Assembly (NCBI RefSeq): GCF_900188375.1
Contig: NZ_FZOO01000010.1
Coordinates: 62,001-126,000, forward strand
Reading direction: 5' to 3'
Origin: Geodermatophilus pulveris
GTDB taxonomy: Bacteria; Actinomycetota; Actinomycetes; Mycobacteriales; Geodermatophilaceae
DNA: 64,000 nt
Shown here: piece by piece, positions 63,513-64,000 of the stretch
Numbering within the stretch: the stretch's first letter is position 1
Layout: each line of letters begins with the position of its first letter
Notes under the pieces: generated by a model
Databases searched by the model: none
What the model saw: only the letters and a program-made list of their open reading frames with translations
What the model was told of the DNA's origin: nothing
Program-made: the position numbers and the translations under genes

Positions 63513-64000
63513 CGCACTCGCCAGTCGGCCACCAGGTAGCCGACCCCGAAGGGCGCCTCGTGCGCGTGCAGCCGCCCGGTGACCGCCCGCCCGGCCAGCA
63601 CGGCGCCCACCGCCCGCCAGGTGGGCACGCCGGCGGCGAGCAACCGGGCCCCCTCCGTGGCGTCCAGCGCGGCCAGGGCGTCGGCGTCCCCGCCGGCCAG
63701 GGCGGCGGCCACCGCGTCGTCGAACGGCTCCGCGGCGTCGTCGAGGTGCCCGGGTGCCTTGACCGACCGGCGCGCCGAGCCGTCGCCCATGGCCAGGACG
63801 GCGACCCGGGCCGGCAGGTCGGCGAGGGCGCCGGCCAGGTCGCCCGGGCCGACGCCGAGGCGCAGGCCCGCGTGGCCCGCCTCGTCCAGCAGCCAGGCCC
63901 CCACCGTGTGCGCCAGCGGGGTCCGCCACCTGCCCGGCCGGACCCGGCCGGCGAACGGGACGCCCAGGTCGACGCCGAAGCCGCGCAGGTCCCCGCCGTC
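63509..64000 (-). CDS. Class III extradiol dioxygenase-like protein (5' end outside window)
   Basis: The last 163 residues of a protein commonly found before miaA in actinobacteria. The C-terminal region (VLAMGDGSARRSVKAPGHLDDAAEPFDDAVAAAL... GRLHAHEAPFGVGYLVADWRV) resembles the LigB-type extradiol dioxygenase fold. Its N-terminus is cut off, so metal-binding histidines cannot be checked. The real activity is unknown. Confidence 0.75.
   Translation of the reverse strand, partial: DGGDLRGFGVDLGVPFAGRVRPGRWRTPLAHTVGAWLLDEAGHAGLRLGVGPGDLAGALADLPARVAVLAMGDGSARRSVKAPGHLDDAAEPFDDAVAAALAGGDADALAALDATEGARLLAAGVPTWRAVGAVLAGRAVTGRLHAHEAPFGVGYLVADWRVR

Overview
The window is about 75% GC, and its codons end almost always in G or C. 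It carries a stand-alone B12-dependent ribonucleotide reductase with NrdR, LexA with a divergent LysM-type division inhibitor, and an hflX-dapF-miaA block. Together these point to an actinobacterial chromosome, most likely of the Geodermatophilaceae (Blastococcus/Modestobacter/Geodermatophilus). That family assignment is inferred from gene content and protein style, not from a search. No rRNA, tRNA, CRISPR array or intact transposable element was seen.

Left part (1-10.6 kb): a FabG-like reductase (cut by the window edge) and a thiolase; an MFS transporter; then a HelD/HelR-type RNA-polymerase-associated helicase. The helicase is preceded by a 19-bp dyad that fits the rifamycin-associated element (RAE). 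A strong bidirectional terminator separates it from a complete five-gene branched-chain amino acid-type ABC operon read on the minus strand (livF, livG, livH, livM, substrate-binding protein).

10.6-22 kb: an STAS protein; a 996-residue sacsin-like HATPase protein; a lipoprotein gene broken by a one-base frameshift; PPK2; a DUF559 protein bracketed by two pairs of 30-bp-period palindromic repeats; a divergent MFS/GlxA-type regulator pair; a DEAD-box RNA helicase; and a cupredoxin-like lipoprotein.

21.9-29.4 kb: a carbohydrate or polyol operon on the minus strand. A ROK regulator is followed by an Rbs/Ino-type ABC transporter (ATPase, permease, binding protein), a Gfo/Idh/MocA dehydrogenase and a xylose-isomerase-like TIM-barrel protein. 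The operon promoter holds a dyad.

29.4-46.2 kb: mixed housekeeping and stress genes: CBS-BON protein, hydrolases, type II NADH dehydrogenase, amylosucrase, an HtrA protease with no visible export signal, a diguanylate cyclase with an I-site, WYL regulator/DinB pair, aldo/keto reductase, and an MFS/LacI pair around a perfect 16-bp palindrome.

46.2-49.2 kb shows genome erosion: a ClpP gene head joined to an EamA transporter tail, and an AraC regulator that appears to lack the core of its sensor domain. An amidohydrolase and a DUF2000 protein lie beside them.

49.2-64 kb: a threonine-dehydratase-like enzyme, an MFS transporter, nrdR-nrdJ with candidate NrdR boxes and a DnaA box, the lexA/LysM divergon with three SOS boxes, a secreted propeller protein with a PAP2 phosphatase, hflX, dapF, miaA, and a partial extradiol-dioxygenase-like gene.
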